Source: an uncultured cyanobacterium (GTDB lineage: Bacteria > Cyanobacteriota > Cyanobacteriia > Thermostichales > Thermostichaceae). Taken from it: a stretch of DNA of 64,000 nucleotides. Position 1 is the stretch's first letter. Every line of letters begins with the position of its first letter. A program made the position numbers and the translations under genes. The notes under the pieces are model-generated. The model had not been told where the DNA came from, made no database searches, and worked only from the letters and a program-made list of their open reading frames with translations. This document shows positions 8,658-17,993 of the stretch, piece after piece. The stretch is from assembly GCA_937944885.1 (NCBI GenBank), contig CALFBB010000025.1, positions 1 through 64,000 on the forward strand, given 5' to 3'.

Positions 8658-9722
8658 ATGGAGACTCTTGAAGCAGCGGCTATCCCCCTGCAAACTTGGC
8701 CACCCATGGCATCCCTGCCGGATTTGGCTTTGCCGGATCCCACTGATGAAGCTTTGCCAGAAGCAGAGTTTGAGCAGCAGGTGGAACAAGCTTGGCAAGT
8801 GTGTGACCGCTTTGATCTACAAACAGAGATTTGGCGCGGGCGTATTCTGCGGGTGGTACGGGATCGGGAAAAGCAACGGGGGAATGGACGGGGCAGTGGC
8901 TTTCTCCACTGGCTGAAAGATCGCGAGATCAGCAAAAGTCGAGCTTATGCGCTGTTGCAGCTGGCAGAGAGTGCCGATAGCCTCATGCAGACCCAGGAGT
9001 TGGCCCCAGAGACAGTGGAGCGCTTCAGCAAACGCGCCTTTTTGGAAACCGCCCAAGCTCCACCGCCTGTCCAGCAAATGGTGGTGGAAGCAGCTCAGCA
9101 AGGCCAGCGCATCACCCGAAAACAGGTACGCGATCTCACGGATGAGTGGACGGCTGCGACTTCAGAGTTACTCCCGGCTCCGGTGCGGGCTAAGGCTGCA
9201 GAACAGAGCCTTCCAACTCGCTATCTCACCCCTTTGGTGCGAGAGCTGGAAAAATTGCCGGGATCCCATCGGCAAGCTCTCCAAGCAGAAATTGCCCTTA
9301 ACCCGGATGTGGATACCCTTAGACAAGCAACTGCCGAGGCTCGTTTTCTGGCTCGCTATTTACAATCTGCTGCTCAGGTGCAGGCTGTGCAGGAGCAAGA
9401 AGGGCTGGATTTGGAGGGAGCACTGGAGGAGGCCCTGCGCTTAGGGTTGCTGAATTTAACAGCGGATTTGCTGAGCCAAGCCGCTCAACTGGAGCAGACC
9501 CTGGTCCGCCTGTGGACCACCTGGAAACGCCTGGGATCCCTAGCTGAGAGATTGGACGGTCATATCGGTGCCAGTACCCCCCATTTGCGTCGTCTTTGCC
9601 ATGCTGTAGAGCGTCTTGTGGGCCCGACGCTCCAAACCAAGTTAGGTCAGGGGGCAGAAGCGCTGCAGCTGCAAGTGGCCCTGCAAGTTTTGGCAGACCA
9701 AGAACAGAGCCAGTTGGATTGA
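8658..9722 (+). CDS. Conserved-looking hypothetical protein with HTH-like segment
   Basis: A 354-residue, Gln/Leu/Ala-rich, soluble helical protein with no signal peptide or membrane segment. I do not recognise a family with certainty. The stretch from about residue 60 (RGRILRVVRDREKQ, HWLKDREISKSRAYALLQLA) resembles the DUF3102 or ParB-like pattern in which a short helix-turn-helix follows a tryptophan-containing helix. A second basic segment, ITRKQVRDLTDEW, lies near residue 150. The remainder looks like helical bundle or coiled coil. DNA binding is inference only. The ATG start at 8658 has a weak TAGGA upstream. The gene is convergent with the sugar epimerase at 9751. Confidence 0.7.
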   Translation: METLEAAAIPLQTWPPMASLPDLALPDPTDEALPEAEFEQQVEQAWQVCDRFDLQTEIWRGRILRVVRDREKQRGNGRGSGFLHWLKDREISKSRAYALLQLAESADSLMQTQELAPETVERFSKRAFLETAQAPPPVQQMVVEAAQQGQRITRKQVRDLTDEWTAATSELLPAPVRAKAAEQSLPTRYLTPLVRELEKLPGSHRQALQAEIALNPDVDTLRQATAEARFLARYLQSAAQVQAVQEQEGLDLEGALEEALRLGLLNLTADLLSQAAQLEQTLVRLWTTWKRLGSLAERLDGHIGASTPHLRRLCHAVERLVGPTLQTKLGQGAEALQLQVALQVLADQEQSQLD

Positions 9723-9750
9723 AGGGTCCCCATCTGGGGTGGGATCCCGG

Positions 9751-10653
9751 TCAATCCAGGACACCGACTTGCAAGACAAACTGAGTTTCTAGGCTGTCTC
9801 CCGGTGGCAGCTGAATCAGCTGTTCCCCGGAAATGAGGGCATTGCGGGGCCCTGTCCAAGGTTCTAGGCAGAAGAAGGATTTGCCCTGCACGGTCCAAAA
9901 CACCAGGGTACGAAAGAGCTTGTCGTAGGTAAGGGTTAGCCTTCTCTTGGCCATGGGATCCACCACGGTTGCCTCTTGGGCCGTTAAGGCTGTGAAGGCA
10001 ACATCGATTTCAGGAGCCGTCCAATCGAAAGTCCCTGCAAAAGGGACAGGGGTTCTGCGCTGCGCGCTAGCGGGATGGGGTTCTCGGTGGTCATAGAGCT
10101 CCTGGGCCGGGATCTGGAACTGGAGCTGAGGTTTGGCTGCCTCTTCCACCCGGAAATAGGGGTGAAACCCCAGCGAAAAGGGCATCGGTTCTGGGGAGCG
10201 GTTGGTGATGTGTTGCTTGAGGATGAGCTGACGCCCCTGCAATTGGTAGCTGAACAGAAGGGTAAACTCAAAGGGGTAGATAGCTAAAGTTTGGGCCTCA
10301 CTTTCTAGCATCAAGGTCAGGCAAGCATGGCCATCCTGATCCTGATCCACCACTTGCCAAGGTAGGTTGCGGGCAAAACCATGCTGTTTGAGGGTGTAGC
10401 TTTGGCCGTTGTGGGTGTAGGTGTTGTTGAGGAGATTGCCACAGATGGGAAATAGGATTGGAATACCCCCCCGCACCGTCAGGCCGGGATCCAGGAAGCG
10501 CTCCTCATCCATGTAGAGGATCTCTTCCCCATCAATACGCCAACGGGCGAGAATACCGCCCCGCTCCGGGACAATTTCTGCTTCTGCTCCACTGGATTCG
10601 TCTTTGAGGAGATAGGTTAGGTAGGACTTGTGGAATGAGGTAATGCTGTACAC
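9751..10653 (-). CDS. Aldose 1-epimerase family protein (sugar-phosphate mutarotase-like)
   Basis: A 300-residue cytosolic beta-sandwich protein of the aldose 1-epimerase / glucose-6-phosphate 1-epimerase family, which interconverts alpha and beta anomers of hexoses or their phosphates. Catalytic-type residues seen are His in LKQHGFARNLPW, His in SLGFHPYFRV, and Glu in FFCLEPWTGPRNAL. RGGIPILFPICGN near residue 60 is also characteristic. The GTG start at 10653 fits the domain boundary. Substrate (free glucose versus glucose-6-phosphate) cannot be told from sequence. It is isolated, convergent with the preceding gene and divergent from CIA30 across a 476-base AT-rich gap. Confidence 0.88.
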   Translation of the reverse strand: MYSITSFHKSYLTYLLKDESSGAEAEIVPERGGILARWRIDGEEILYMDEERFLDPGLTVRGGIPILFPICGNLLNNTYTHNGQSYTLKQHGFARNLPWQVVDQDQDGHACLTLMLESEAQTLAIYPFEFTLLFSYQLQGRQLILKQHITNRSPEPMPFSLGFHPYFRVEEAAKPQLQFQIPAQELYDHREPHPASAQRRTPVPFAGTFDWTAPEIDVAFTALTAQEATVVDPMAKRRLTLTYDKLFRTLVFWTVQGKSFFCLEPWTGPRNALISGEQLIQLPPGDSLETQFVLQVGVLD

Positions 10654-11129
10654 AAAGAGACCTTCAAATCAGGATCCCTTTTATTGTGAACTTGTGGGGT
10701 TCCCACCCGAGAGCTTTTTCTGGAGGGGTGCAAGGTGCTGCCAGATTTGAGTTAGGCCTTAACTGGATGTTTGGCAACATTTTTTGACAACATTGGGACT
10801 GTCTAGGTGCTGTCAAGAGGGTGAGAGAGGGTTTTTGACTGCCCTATAGGGCAAATGTAAATGTAAATGTATTCATATAATAAATGTATAAATGTATTCT
10901 TAAATATAAATGCATTCTTGTCCTCTAGCCTGCTGCAGACAGAGGGATTCTCATGGCTCAGCTAGGGGGCGGTACGCAGGTGGTGGGAGGAAATGACAGC
11001 GGTTTGATAAACTGAGCGGATAGCAGAGCAGGGGTAGCTATCCTGTAGGTATTGACCAGAGCTACGGCCGTCGAGAGTGTTGCTGGTGATCTTTGCCGTT
11101 GAGTTGCCATCTGTGCTGAGGTTGTAGGG
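10654..11129. other. Non-coding divergent region with an AT-rich repeat patch
   Basis: There is no convincing gene in about 476 bases between the divergent epimerase and CIA30 genes. At about 10853-10921 lies a strongly AT-rich block built from short variants of AAATGTA and AAATGTATTC, unlike the GC-rich surroundings. It would melt easily and may contain promoters or a protein-binding array, but I see no precise known motif. Confidence 0.6.
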
Positions 11130-12239
11130 ATGTCTTGGGACTTGGGCCGATTCCTGAATACCTTAACCTATTACGATGCCCTGCCTTTTGCGGAAGCTTG
11201 GCGCCGGATACAGAATGGCTTTCAGCCCAAGTCGAAGGTCAATCCTGTGTTACCTACGTTTTCTCGGTTGGCCCAAGTGTTGTTGCTGGGAAAAGGATTG
11301 CCAGCCGGATTGGCAGAGGCTCTCCAGCAGCAGGTAAGGACTCCGTCCCGCTTACGCGAACAGGTGTTGGATTCTAACCGGGATTTTACGGCGGCAACGG
11401 TCCTCTTGGGTCTAGAGGATGGAGAACTGGCCCGAACCTATCTGCAGCAGATCGGTTGCACTCCGCAAACGGAGCAGCTGCTGTTTGATTTTCGCCAACC
11501 TAACCCTGCTCTGGATGAGTTTTGGGGCATTTTGGATGATGTAGTGATGGGAGGGGTAAGCCGAAGCCGGTTGCTGTGGGGAGGGCAGCAGTTGCTGTTT
11601 ACAGGCCAAGTTTCTACGGCTAATTCTGGGGGGTTTGTGTCTACCCGTACCCGCAACCTGGAGCCTCCCTTAGATTTGTCTGGCTTTGCTGGCCTAGAAC
11701 TGCGCCTGAGAGGGGATGGACAGCGCTACAAGTTCTTTGTGCGGGATCAAACTGGCTGGGATAGCCCTGCCTACAGCTATGCCTTTGAAACCACACCTGA
11801 GAAGGAGCAAACGGTGCGCATTCCCTTTGCTGAGATGGTGCCTACCTTCCGGGCGCGGATTTTGCCCTCTGCTCCTCCCGTCAATACCAGCCGCATTTAC
11901 TCGTTGCAAGTGATGCTGAGCAAGTTTGAGGCGGATGGGAGCTTAAACCCTAATTTCCGGCCGGGGTCCTTTCAGCTGGGCTTGCGCTGGATCGGGGCCT
12001 ACCGCCGGGATCCCTTGCCGCAGGTAATCGGGGTAGCGCGGGGGCCAATCCCGGTGGAACTGTTGGCAGCTTTGCAGAGTTCTTCTCCCCGTTGGTGCGG
12101 GGTGGAAGGGCCTGCCGATACGGAGGAGTTTGGTCTGGTGGCTCATGCGCATACGCGATGCGTAGAATTTTTGCTGCAGGTGATGCAGTCCCCTGCGGCG
12201 GTGGGCCGAGTTTTGCAGGTTGAGCCGGTTCATGCTTAA
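11130..12239 (+). CDS. CIA30 (complex I intermediate-associated protein 30) domain protein
   Basis: A 369-residue soluble protein. The C-terminal half carries a CIA30/NDUFAF1-like beta-sandwich: FWGILDDVVMGGVSRSRLLW, SGGFVSTRTRNLEPPLDLSG, LELRLRGDGQRYKFFVRD, and RIPFAEMVPTFRARI. In mitochondria the family assists complex I assembly; cyanobacterial members are poorly characterised, so a role with NDH-1 is inference. The first about 120 residues are helical and cyanobacterial in type. A 24-bp dispersed repeat at 11338-11361 lies in frame (encoding about TPSRLREQ). It overlaps the next glycosyltransferase start by eight bases, so the two are translationally coupled. Confidence 0.82.
   Translation: MSWDLGRFLNTLTYYDALPFAEAWRRIQNGFQPKSKVNPVLPTFSRLAQVLLLGKGLPAGLAEALQQQVRTPSRLREQVLDSNRDFTAATVLLGLEDGELARTYLQQIGCTPQTEQLLFDFRQPNPALDEFWGILDDVVMGGVSRSRLLWGGQQLLFTGQVSTANSGGFVSTRTRNLEPPLDLSGFAGLELRLRGDGQRYKFFVRDQTGWDSPAYSYAFETTPEKEQTVRIPFAEMVPTFRARILPSAPPVNTSRIYSLQVMLSKFEADGSLNPNFRPGSFQLGLRWIGAYRRDPLPQVIGVARGPIPVELLAALQSSSPRWCGVEGPADTEEFGLVAHAHTRCVEFLLQVMQSPAAVGRVLQVEPVHA
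11338..11361 (+). repeat. Small dispersed repeat, GGAC sub-type, inside the CIA30 gene
   Basis: GGAC-TCC-GTCC forms a 4-bp stem with a 3-base loop. It is followed by CGC-TTAC-GCG (3-bp stem, 4-base loop) and AAC. Further members of the family lie at 25637, 41991, 42422, 61859, 61883, 62037 and 62620. Confidence 0.8.
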
Positions 12240-14007
12240 GTCGTCGCCGCTTTTGCCTGGGGGTAGGTTCTCTGCTGCGGTGGTGCTGCCGGCTCTAGGG
12301 ATTGGGCTGCTGGCGGGATTGTGGCTGCTGTGGTGGCAAGGGATCCCTTTTTTGTTTGATTGGGATGAGCTGATCTACGGCAGCTTAGCCCGCCAGATGG
12401 TGGAAAGTGGGGATCCCTTCTCGCTGGCGATTAACGGTGAACCGTTTTTTGAGAAGCCGCCTTTGTTCTTTTGGCTACAAGCTCTGGCCATGCGAGCGAT
12501 GGGGGTGAACGAATGGGCGGCTCGCCTACCCAATGCTTGGGTGGGTGGGATCACGGTAGCGCTCTTGGTGGCCTGGGGATCCCATTTGCGGGGGGTGGGC
12601 TTTGGCTGCCTGTGGGGGATGCTGTTATTGACGGCCTATTTACCGCTGTTTTTTGCCAAAACGGGGTTAATCGATCCGCTCTTTAACCTGGGCATGGGTT
12701 TGGGTCTGGGATCCCTGCTGGCCGCGGAGCAGGCCCGCTGGGTGAGGCAGTCCGGTGGAGTTTGGCTGGGGGTGGGGGCGCTGGCCCTAGGATTGGCAGT
12801 GCTGGCCAAGGGGCCACTGGGGTTGGGGTTGCCCCTTGTGATCTGGACTGGGTACAAACTCTGGCATCCGGATCCCCGGCCCCGTTGGGGGGAGAGCCTA
12901 GGCTTTTTGGGGTTAGCTGCTGGTGTTGCCCTGAGCTGGTTTGCGGTGGAGTGGGTGCAACAAGGGCCGCAATGGGTGAAGGAGTTTATGCGTTACCAGT
13001 GGCGTATCCTCACCACCTCGGATGGTCACCCCGGCCCGGTTTATTTTCATCTGTTGGCCTTTGGGCTGGGGTGCTTCCCTTGGGCTGCCCTATCCTTAAC
13101 CCAGATTCTGCAGCTTCTCCGCGGGGAGAAGCAAGCGACACGCCGGGGCTTGGGGTCTGCGGGGTTACGGCTAGGCTCGGCGGCTGCGGCTGTGGATCTC
13201 CTACAACGAGTGGATCACCTGCTCTTGGTGGCCTTTGGAATGGTACTGGCACTGTTTTCTCTGGTGGTGCAGACCAAACTGGTGCATTACACCTCACTTT
13301 TGTATCCCATCGGCGCCTACTTTGCCGCTTTGCGGTTGCAATCTCTCTGGGCCGGCCAAAGCCGACTAACCCTCTGGGAAGGAGGGTGGATGGGCTTGAG
13401 CGGCCTATTTTGGCTGCTGATTTGGCTGTTGTTGCCCTGGCTTGGAGAATCCCAAGGGCAGGGGTTGGCGGATTGGGGCATGGTCATTACGGATGGGCTG
13501 ACCTGGGGGTATTTGCAAGCAGGGGTGGACTGGCCCCTCTACACTTATGGCCCGGCTTTGCTGCTCCTGTTGGGTGGTGGGGTTTGGATGCTGGGGCGGC
13601 AAAAGGGCTGGGGCTGGGCCGGTTTACTTCTGGCTACTGGATTAAGCGCCCAGTTGACTTGGGGCTGGGTGTTCCCGCGACTGTTACAGCACACCCAAGG
13701 GGGAGCCATTCACTTTTTTCAGCGCTTTGCCGGTTCTGCAGAAGGGATCCCAGCTGCGGATCTGGCGGGGACAGTGGGTCTGTACGGATTCCGCTCGTTT
13801 ATCCCCTACTTTTATGGCCCTTTACAGGTTCCCTATGCTGCCTCTCCAGCGGAGCTATCTGCCTGGCAAAGAACGGGGCAAATGCCGGATTATCTGGTCA
13901 CCTGGGATCCTTTTGTAGCGGAGCTGGCCCAGCTGGGAGCTATACAGGCGATTGAGCAACAGGGACCCTTTTGGCTGCTGAAAACATCCCCTACCTTTGC
14001 ACCATGA
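12232..14007 (+). CDS. Glycosyltransferase family 39 (ArnT/PMT-like) membrane protein
   Basis: A 591-residue polytopic inner-membrane glycosyltransferase of the GT-C fold that uses polyprenyl-phosphate sugars to modify lipid, polysaccharide or protein. The acidic motif in the first periplasmic loop, [19 protein letters not shown], and the following [18 protein letters not shown] match ArnT-like GT39 enzymes. At least ten hydrophobic helices follow. The start is ATG 12232 inside the CIA30 stop; a TTG four codons upstream is also open. It ends in an ATGA overlap with radC, so CIA30, GT39 and radC form a tightly overlapping operon. The acceptor is unknown. Confidence 0.87.
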   Translation: MLKSSPLLPGGRFSAAVVLPALGIGLLAGLWLLWWQGIPFLFDWDELIYGSLARQMVESGDPFSLAINGEPFFEKPPLFFWLQALAMRAMGVNEWAARLPNAWVGGITVALLVAWGSHLRGVGFGCLWGMLLLTAYLPLFFAKTGLIDPLFNLGMGLGLGSLLAAEQARWVRQSGGVWLGVGALALGLAVLAKGPLGLGLPLVIWTGYKLWHPDPRPRWGESLGFLGLAAGVALSWFAVEWVQQGPQWVKEFMRYQWRILTTSDGHPGPVYFHLLAFGLGCFPWAALSLTQILQLLRGEKQATRRGLGSAGLRLGSAAAAVDLLQRVDHLLLVAFGMVLALFSLVVQTKLVHYTSLLYPIGAYFAALRLQSLWAGQSRLTLWEGGWMGLSGLFWLLIWLLLPWLGESQGQGLADWGMVITDGLTWGYLQAGVDWPLYTYGPALLLLLGGGVWMLGRQKGWGWAGLLLATGLSAQLTWGWVFPRLLQHTQGGAIHFFQRFAGSAEGIPAADLAGTVGLYGFRSFIPYFYGPLQVPYAASPAELSAWQRTGQMPDYLVTWDPFVAELAQLGAIQAIEQQGPFWLLKTSPTFAP

Positions 14008-14735
14008 GCCAGTATGTGTTGCGCATCAGCGATATCCCTGCTCAGGATCGTCCCCGGGAACGGTTGCTCACCTACGGGGCCAGAACCCTCTCCACGGCGG
14101 AGTTACTGGCTATTTTGCTCAATACAGGCCAAGGACCAGGCAAGCTCTCCGCAGTAGGGCTAGGACAACTGCTCCTGAAAAAATTAGAACAACAGGGGGA
14201 TCCCCTGGCCCAATTGCGGCAGGTAGAAGCAGGGGAGCTACTCCAAATTGAGGGCATTGGCCCGGCCAAGGCGGCTACGGTACTGGCTGCTGTTGAACTG
14301 GGGCGGCGGGTGTTTCTAACCCCTCCACCGGAGCGAAGCGTGATTGATTCTCCAGAGAAAGCAGCCATGGCCCTGAGTGGGGAGCTGATGTGGGAGACGC
14401 AGGAGCACTTTGCCGTCTTGCATTTGGATATTAAGCACAGGCTGCTCAGCCAGCAAGTGGTAACCCGGGGCACGGCCACCGAAACCCTCTCTCACCCGCG
14501 AGAAACCTTTCGCAGCGCCATTAAGCAAGGGGCCAGCCGCATCCTCATCGCCCACAACCACCCCTCCGGCGACTTGGATCCCAGCCCGGAGGATCTCGCC
14601 CTGACCCGACAATTGCTGCAAGCGGGGCAACTGCTGCACATTCCCGTGCTGGATCACCTGATCCTAGGCGGTGGACACTTTCTCAGCCTGCGCCAACAAA
14701 CCACCCTTTGGTCGGAAATTCCCCAGCTGGAGTAG
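14004..14735 (+). CDS. radC: RadC/JAB-domain DNA repair family protein
   Basis: A 243-residue protein with the usual RadC layout. An N-terminal HhH-containing UPF0758 region ([40 protein letters not shown]) is followed by a JAB1/MPN metalloprotease-like domain with the zinc motif [15 protein letters not shown]. The upstream Glu lies in the [20 protein letters not shown] segment. The family is widespread; despite its name its role in repair is doubtful. The ATG at 14004 overlaps the glycosyltransferase stop (ATGA). It is convergent with gshA 46 bases away. Confidence 0.93.
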   Translation: MSQYVLRISDIPAQDRPRERLLTYGARTLSTAELLAILLNTGQGPGKLSAVGLGQLLLKKLEQQGDPLAQLRQVEAGELLQIEGIGPAKAATVLAAVELGRRVFLTPPPERSVIDSPEKAAMALSGELMWETQEHFAVLHLDIKHRLLSQQVVTRGTATETLSHPRETFRSAIKQGASRILIAHNHPSGDLDPSPEDLALTRQLLQAGQLLHIPVLDHLILGGGHFLSLRQQTTLWSEIPQLE

Positions 14736-14781
14736 CTTAGAGCAGGCCCCCAACAGCCTAGAATCTTCGGCCTTGCGGCGG

Positions 14782-15918
14782 TCAACCAACCGTTTGGCAG
14801 AGGGTTTCCAGCATCCTCTGCTCCTGATAAGCTAGCTCCTGAATCGCCTGCTGGTACACCTGGGCAGGAGAGGATCCCCGGTTCACTTGCTGCAGCCAGC
14901 GCTGCGCTTCATTGCCCTGTTTTAGCAGCGTCTGCAAAGGAGCCAAGAAGCAGCCAAACCCTTGGGGCTGACCTATCCGCCAGGCTTCTGTAAGCAGCTG
15001 CTCAATCCACTCTTGGGCCACCCGTTCACGGCCCGTTTGCCAGTCGATCAAAGTGGCCTGCAGCGAGTTGTGGGCAGCAGCTTGCTCATTGTGATCACAC
15101 AGGGTTGGCAACTCCGCCGGGGTAAAATCCCCCCGCAAAGGATCCAGTGCCTCCGGGTCGGCCAGCAACTGCAACAACCGCGCCTCGAGCAAAGCTGTAA
15201 TGGCCAAGATCATCACCGGATCCCCCACCAGATCACAGATACGCAGCTCCACTCGATTCAGGTGGTAGGGACGCTCCGGGCCATTGGGACGCACAGCAGC
15301 CCACAAGTGGCGTACATTCTGCATAGTGCCCAGAGCCAGCTGCTCCTGTATCCAGGTGATGTAATGGGCATGATCCCGAAATAGGGGCACCTGCGCCGGG
15401 GTCTTGGGAAACACCTGCCAGCGGCTGGAATGGGATCCCGTCACCCGACCCTCCAAAAAGGGAGAAGAAGCACTTAGAGCTAGGTAGAGAGGTGCTTCCA
15501 CCCGCAGCAGGCGGCAGGCCCGCAGGATGGACTCGGTATCTGGCAAGCCGATATTGATGTGGATGCTGGCGGTCACCACGCGGGTGCCATAGGTGCGCTC
15601 AATGTAATCGTGGTAAGGGTTATCCGGATCGGAGCGCTGAAAATGGTCAGATCCCCCTAAAGCCAGGGTACTGCCTGGCAACAGGGTATAAGGACCAAGG
15701 CTGCGCAGGAATTGTCGCAAACGAGCCCGTGGCTGCAACAGGGCACACATCAAATCTTCGTAGTGACGCAGAGGAGGGGTAATATACTCAACATTGCGCC
15801 GGTCCGGCTCCCAGACGAACCCTGGCAAGGCCTGGCAGATGCGATCCGACAAACCGACTACTTCTCCGGCGGCGGTGCCGGTGAACATTTCCACCTCAAA
15901 GCCCTTGGTCAACAGCAC
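14782..15918 (-). CDS. gshA: Glutamate-cysteine ligase, cyanobacterial type
   Basis: Catalyses ATP-dependent formation of gamma-glutamylcysteine, the first step of glutathione synthesis, in the cytosol. The 378-residue product begins VLLTKGFEVEMFTG, as cyanobacterial enzymes do. It contains RRNVEYITPPLRHYEDLM, PGSTLALGGSDHFQRSD, VVTASIHINIGLPDTE and LNRVELRICDLVGDP, matching the GCS2-like fold with its nucleotide- and substrate-binding acidic and basic residues. The start GTG 15918 is chosen because GGAGG (15926-15930) sits seven bases upstream; a GTG at 15936 lies before the Shine-Dalgarno. A gamma-glutamyltransferase lies 460 bases upstream on the same strand. Confidence 0.92.
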   Translation of the reverse strand: MLLTKGFEVEMFTGTAAGEVVGLSDRICQALPGFVWEPDRRNVEYITPPLRHYEDLMCALLQPRARLRQFLRSLGPYTLLPGSTLALGGSDHFQRSDPDNPYHDYIERTYGTRVVTASIHINIGLPDTESILRACRLLRVEAPLYLALSASSPFLEGRVTGSHSSRWQVFPKTPAQVPLFRDHAHYITWIQEQLALGTMQNVRHLWAAVRPNGPERPYHLNRVELRICDLVGDPVMILAITALLEARLLQLLADPEALDPLRGDFTPAELPTLCDHNEQAAAHNSLQATLIDWQTGRERVAQEWIEQLLTEAWRIGQPQGFGCFLAPLQTLLKQGNEAQRWLQQVNRGSSPAQVYQQAIQELAYQEQRMLETLCQTVG

Positions 15919-16376
15919 GGGCCAGCCTCCAGCCACAGTTTCAACAGTGTAACCTTTCTCCTCTTCTTCGATAAAGGATCCCTCGGCTTGGGATGGATAG
16001 CCAAGACTACCTCAGCCGGGCGGATCCCCTCTGTGTGATCAACAGGATCACCCCCGAATTTCAGCTTGTGCTCCAGAAGTATTGAATTCTGGAACAGAAC
16101 TTAATGTTGTGAACTCAAGGTTACCAAATCGAACCCCTCGATATCGGTCATGATTGAGTTCCGTCCTCATGTTGCTCTTATGTTGCTCTTAATGTGCACA
16201 ACAAAATGTGCACAACAAATCGTTACCCTGCTTCACATCATGCATCGAGAAACTTCTAGCTTGCAAACCCCGATCGATTATCGCTACCGCATTCTCAGAA
16301 ATTATCTCGATGACCTGCCCTCCAAAACTCAGTGCATGTCTCCCTTCAAAAGAGAATGATTGCTTCACCCGTTCCC
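15919..16376. other. Non-coding gap between ggt and gshA with two tandem duplications
   Basis: There is no convincing gene in about 458 bases. It contains an 11-bp direct duplication (16169-16179, 16180-16190) followed immediately by a 14-bp duplication of ATGTGCACAACAAA (16192-16205, 16206-16219). Short open frames here have no family resemblance. The gshA ribosome binding site lies at 15926-15930. Confidence 0.6.
16169..16219. repeat. Back-to-back 11-bp and 14-bp tandem duplications
   Basis: ATGTTGCTCTT is repeated twice, then ATGTGCACAACAAA is repeated twice, with two bases between the pairs. Each half contains a GTGCAC palindrome in the second pair. It is probably replication slippage; no function is evident. 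Confidence 0.8.
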
Positions 16377-17993
16377 TCACCAAGCTAGAGCTAGGCCATC
16401 CGCCCGTGGCTCCGAGGCCGCAATCAGGGGATCCCCGGCCCGGCAGATGATCTGCCCTCGCCCAAAGCCGTCATACTCTTCGTCGAGCATCACCTGCACC
16501 TGATGACCCCGCGCCGCCAACTCCTGCCGCACCGATTCTGGTACTGTTGCCTCCAGTAGCACCTGATTGCCCTGTCGGTAGCGCCAGCGGGGGGCATCCA
16601 GAGCAGCTTGCGGATTCAAGCCATAGTCCACCATATTCACCACCAGCTGCACATGCCCCTGCGGCTGCATTGCACCCCCCATGACCCCAAAAGGCCCCAA
16701 GGGGATCCCATCCTGGGAAAGAAAGGCAGGAATAATTGTGTGATAGGGCCGTTTGCGAGGGCCAACTTGGTTGGGATGCCCAAATTCAAGGGTGAAACCG
16801 CTGCCGCGATTGTGCAAGGCAATACCGGTCCCTGGCACCAGCAGCCCACTGCCAAAACCCTCAAAGTTGGACTGAATGAAGGACACCATCAAGTCTTCAT
16901 CTGCTGCCGCCAGATACACCGTTCCCCCTTGGGGTAGCCCCGGCCGGGCCAATGGGATGGCCTCAGAGCCGATCAACCGCCTGCGCCGCTCGGCATATCC
17001 TTTATCCAGCATTTGTGCCGGGCTCACCTGTAGATAATCGGGATCCGCCACCTGTCGATGCACATCGGCAAAGGCCAGTTTCATGGCCTCAATTTGCAGG
17101 TGATAGCGCTCAGCGGAATGGTAGGGGATTCTGCTCAACTCAAACCCTTCTAGGAGATTGAGGGCCATCAAGGCTGCAATCCCTTGCCCATTGGGTGGCA
17201 TTTCCCAGACGGTGTAGGCGCGGTAGTCGGTGCAGATTGGCTTTACCCAGTCTGCTTGGTGGTTCTGCAAATCTGCTGTTGAGAGGATCCCGCCGCTGGC
17301 GTCGGAAAAAGCCAGCAGCTTCTTGGCTAGTTCCCCTCGGTAGAAGCTCTCTCCGCCTGTGCGGGCCAGGATTTCTAGGGTTTGGGCATGTTGAGGGCTA
17401 CCCCAGGTCTCCCCGGCACGAGGAGCACGCCCCTGAGGGAAAAAGACTTTCAGGAAAGGCTGATACTGGGGCTCCCGTAGAGGTAAATAGATCTTTTCTG
17501 CTGTCTGCCACAGCTGGGCAACGCGCGGAGAAACGGGAAACCCTTCCTGGGCCAGGCGAATGGCCGGCTCAAACAACCGCTCAAAGGGCAGCCGACCCCA
17601 ACGGCGATGCAAAGCCTGCCAAGCGGAAACTGCTCCCGGTACGGTGACCGCTAACCAACCCAAGGGTGGGATCCGCTCATAGCCTGTGAAGAGTTGGGGA
17701 GTCAAGGCTGCCGGGCTGCGACCGGAGGCATTCAAGCCATGCAAAACTCCATCCCACACCAGGGCAAAGGCATCGGAGCCAATGCCATTGGAGGTGGGCT
17801 CCACCACCGTTAAAGCAATGGCCATCCCCAGAGCAGCATCCACCGCATTGCCCCCGGCCCAAAACAGTTCCATACCCGCCATGGCTGCCAAAGGTTGGCT
17901 GGTAGCCACTGCACCACGCTTTCCCATTACCACCCGCCGCTGGGAAGCAAAAGGATAGTGGCCCAGCGCCTGACCCAGAAAGGCAAATGACAT
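16377..17993 (-). CDS. ggt: Gamma-glutamyltransferase-like protein (Ntn hydrolase)
   Basis: A 538-residue member of the gamma-glutamyltranspeptidase family, which cleaves the gamma-glutamyl bond of glutathione and related compounds after autocatalytic processing. Visible features are GKRGAVATSQPLAAMAGMEL and GGNAVDAALGMAIALTVVEP near the N-terminus, GIGSDAFAL, the processing/nucleophile Thr in GGTVYLAAADEDLMVSF (about T358), and GSGFTLEFGHPNQVGPRKRP. No obvious signal peptide is seen, so a cytosolic or atypically exported enzyme is possible. It is upstream of gshA on the same strand, 460 bases away, which couples glutathione synthesis and turnover in one locus. The ATG start at 17993 fits the family. 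Confidence 0.9.
   Translation of the reverse strand: MSFAFLGQALGHYPFASQRRVVMGKRGAVATSQPLAAMAGMELFWAGGNAVDAALGMAIALTVVEPTSNGIGSDAFALVWDGVLHGLNASGRSPAALTPQLFTGYERIPPLGWLAVTVPGAVSAWQALHRRWGRLPFERLFEPAIRLAQEGFPVSPRVAQLWQTAEKIYLPLREPQYQPFLKVFFPQGRAPRAGETWGSPQHAQTLEILARTGGESFYRGELAKKLLAFSDASGGILSTADLQNHQADWVKPICTDYRAYTVWEMPPNGQGIAALMALNLLEGFELSRIPYHSAERYHLQIEAMKLAFADVHRQVADPDYLQVSPAQMLDKGYAERRRRLIGSEAIPLARPGLPQGGTVYLAAADEDLMVSFIQSNFEGFGSGLLVPGTGIALHNRGSGFTLEFGHPNQVGPRKRPYHTIIPAFLSQDGIPLGPFGVMGGAMQPQGHVQLVVNMVDYGLNPQAALDAPRWRYRQGNQVLLEATVPESVRQELAARGHQVQVMLDEEYDGFGRGQIICRAGDPLIAASEPRADGLALAW

Noticed and set aside
9728-9739. CCCCA-TC-TGGGG hairpin between convergent genes as a terminator
   Set aside because: The stem is only five pairs with a two-base loop and no following T-run.
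12762-13955. A 397-codon open frame overlapping the glycosyltransferase
   Set aside because: It is in another frame of a GC-rich membrane-protein gene; its product is Gly/Trp/Cys-rich without family resemblance, whereas the GT39 frame has clear motifs.
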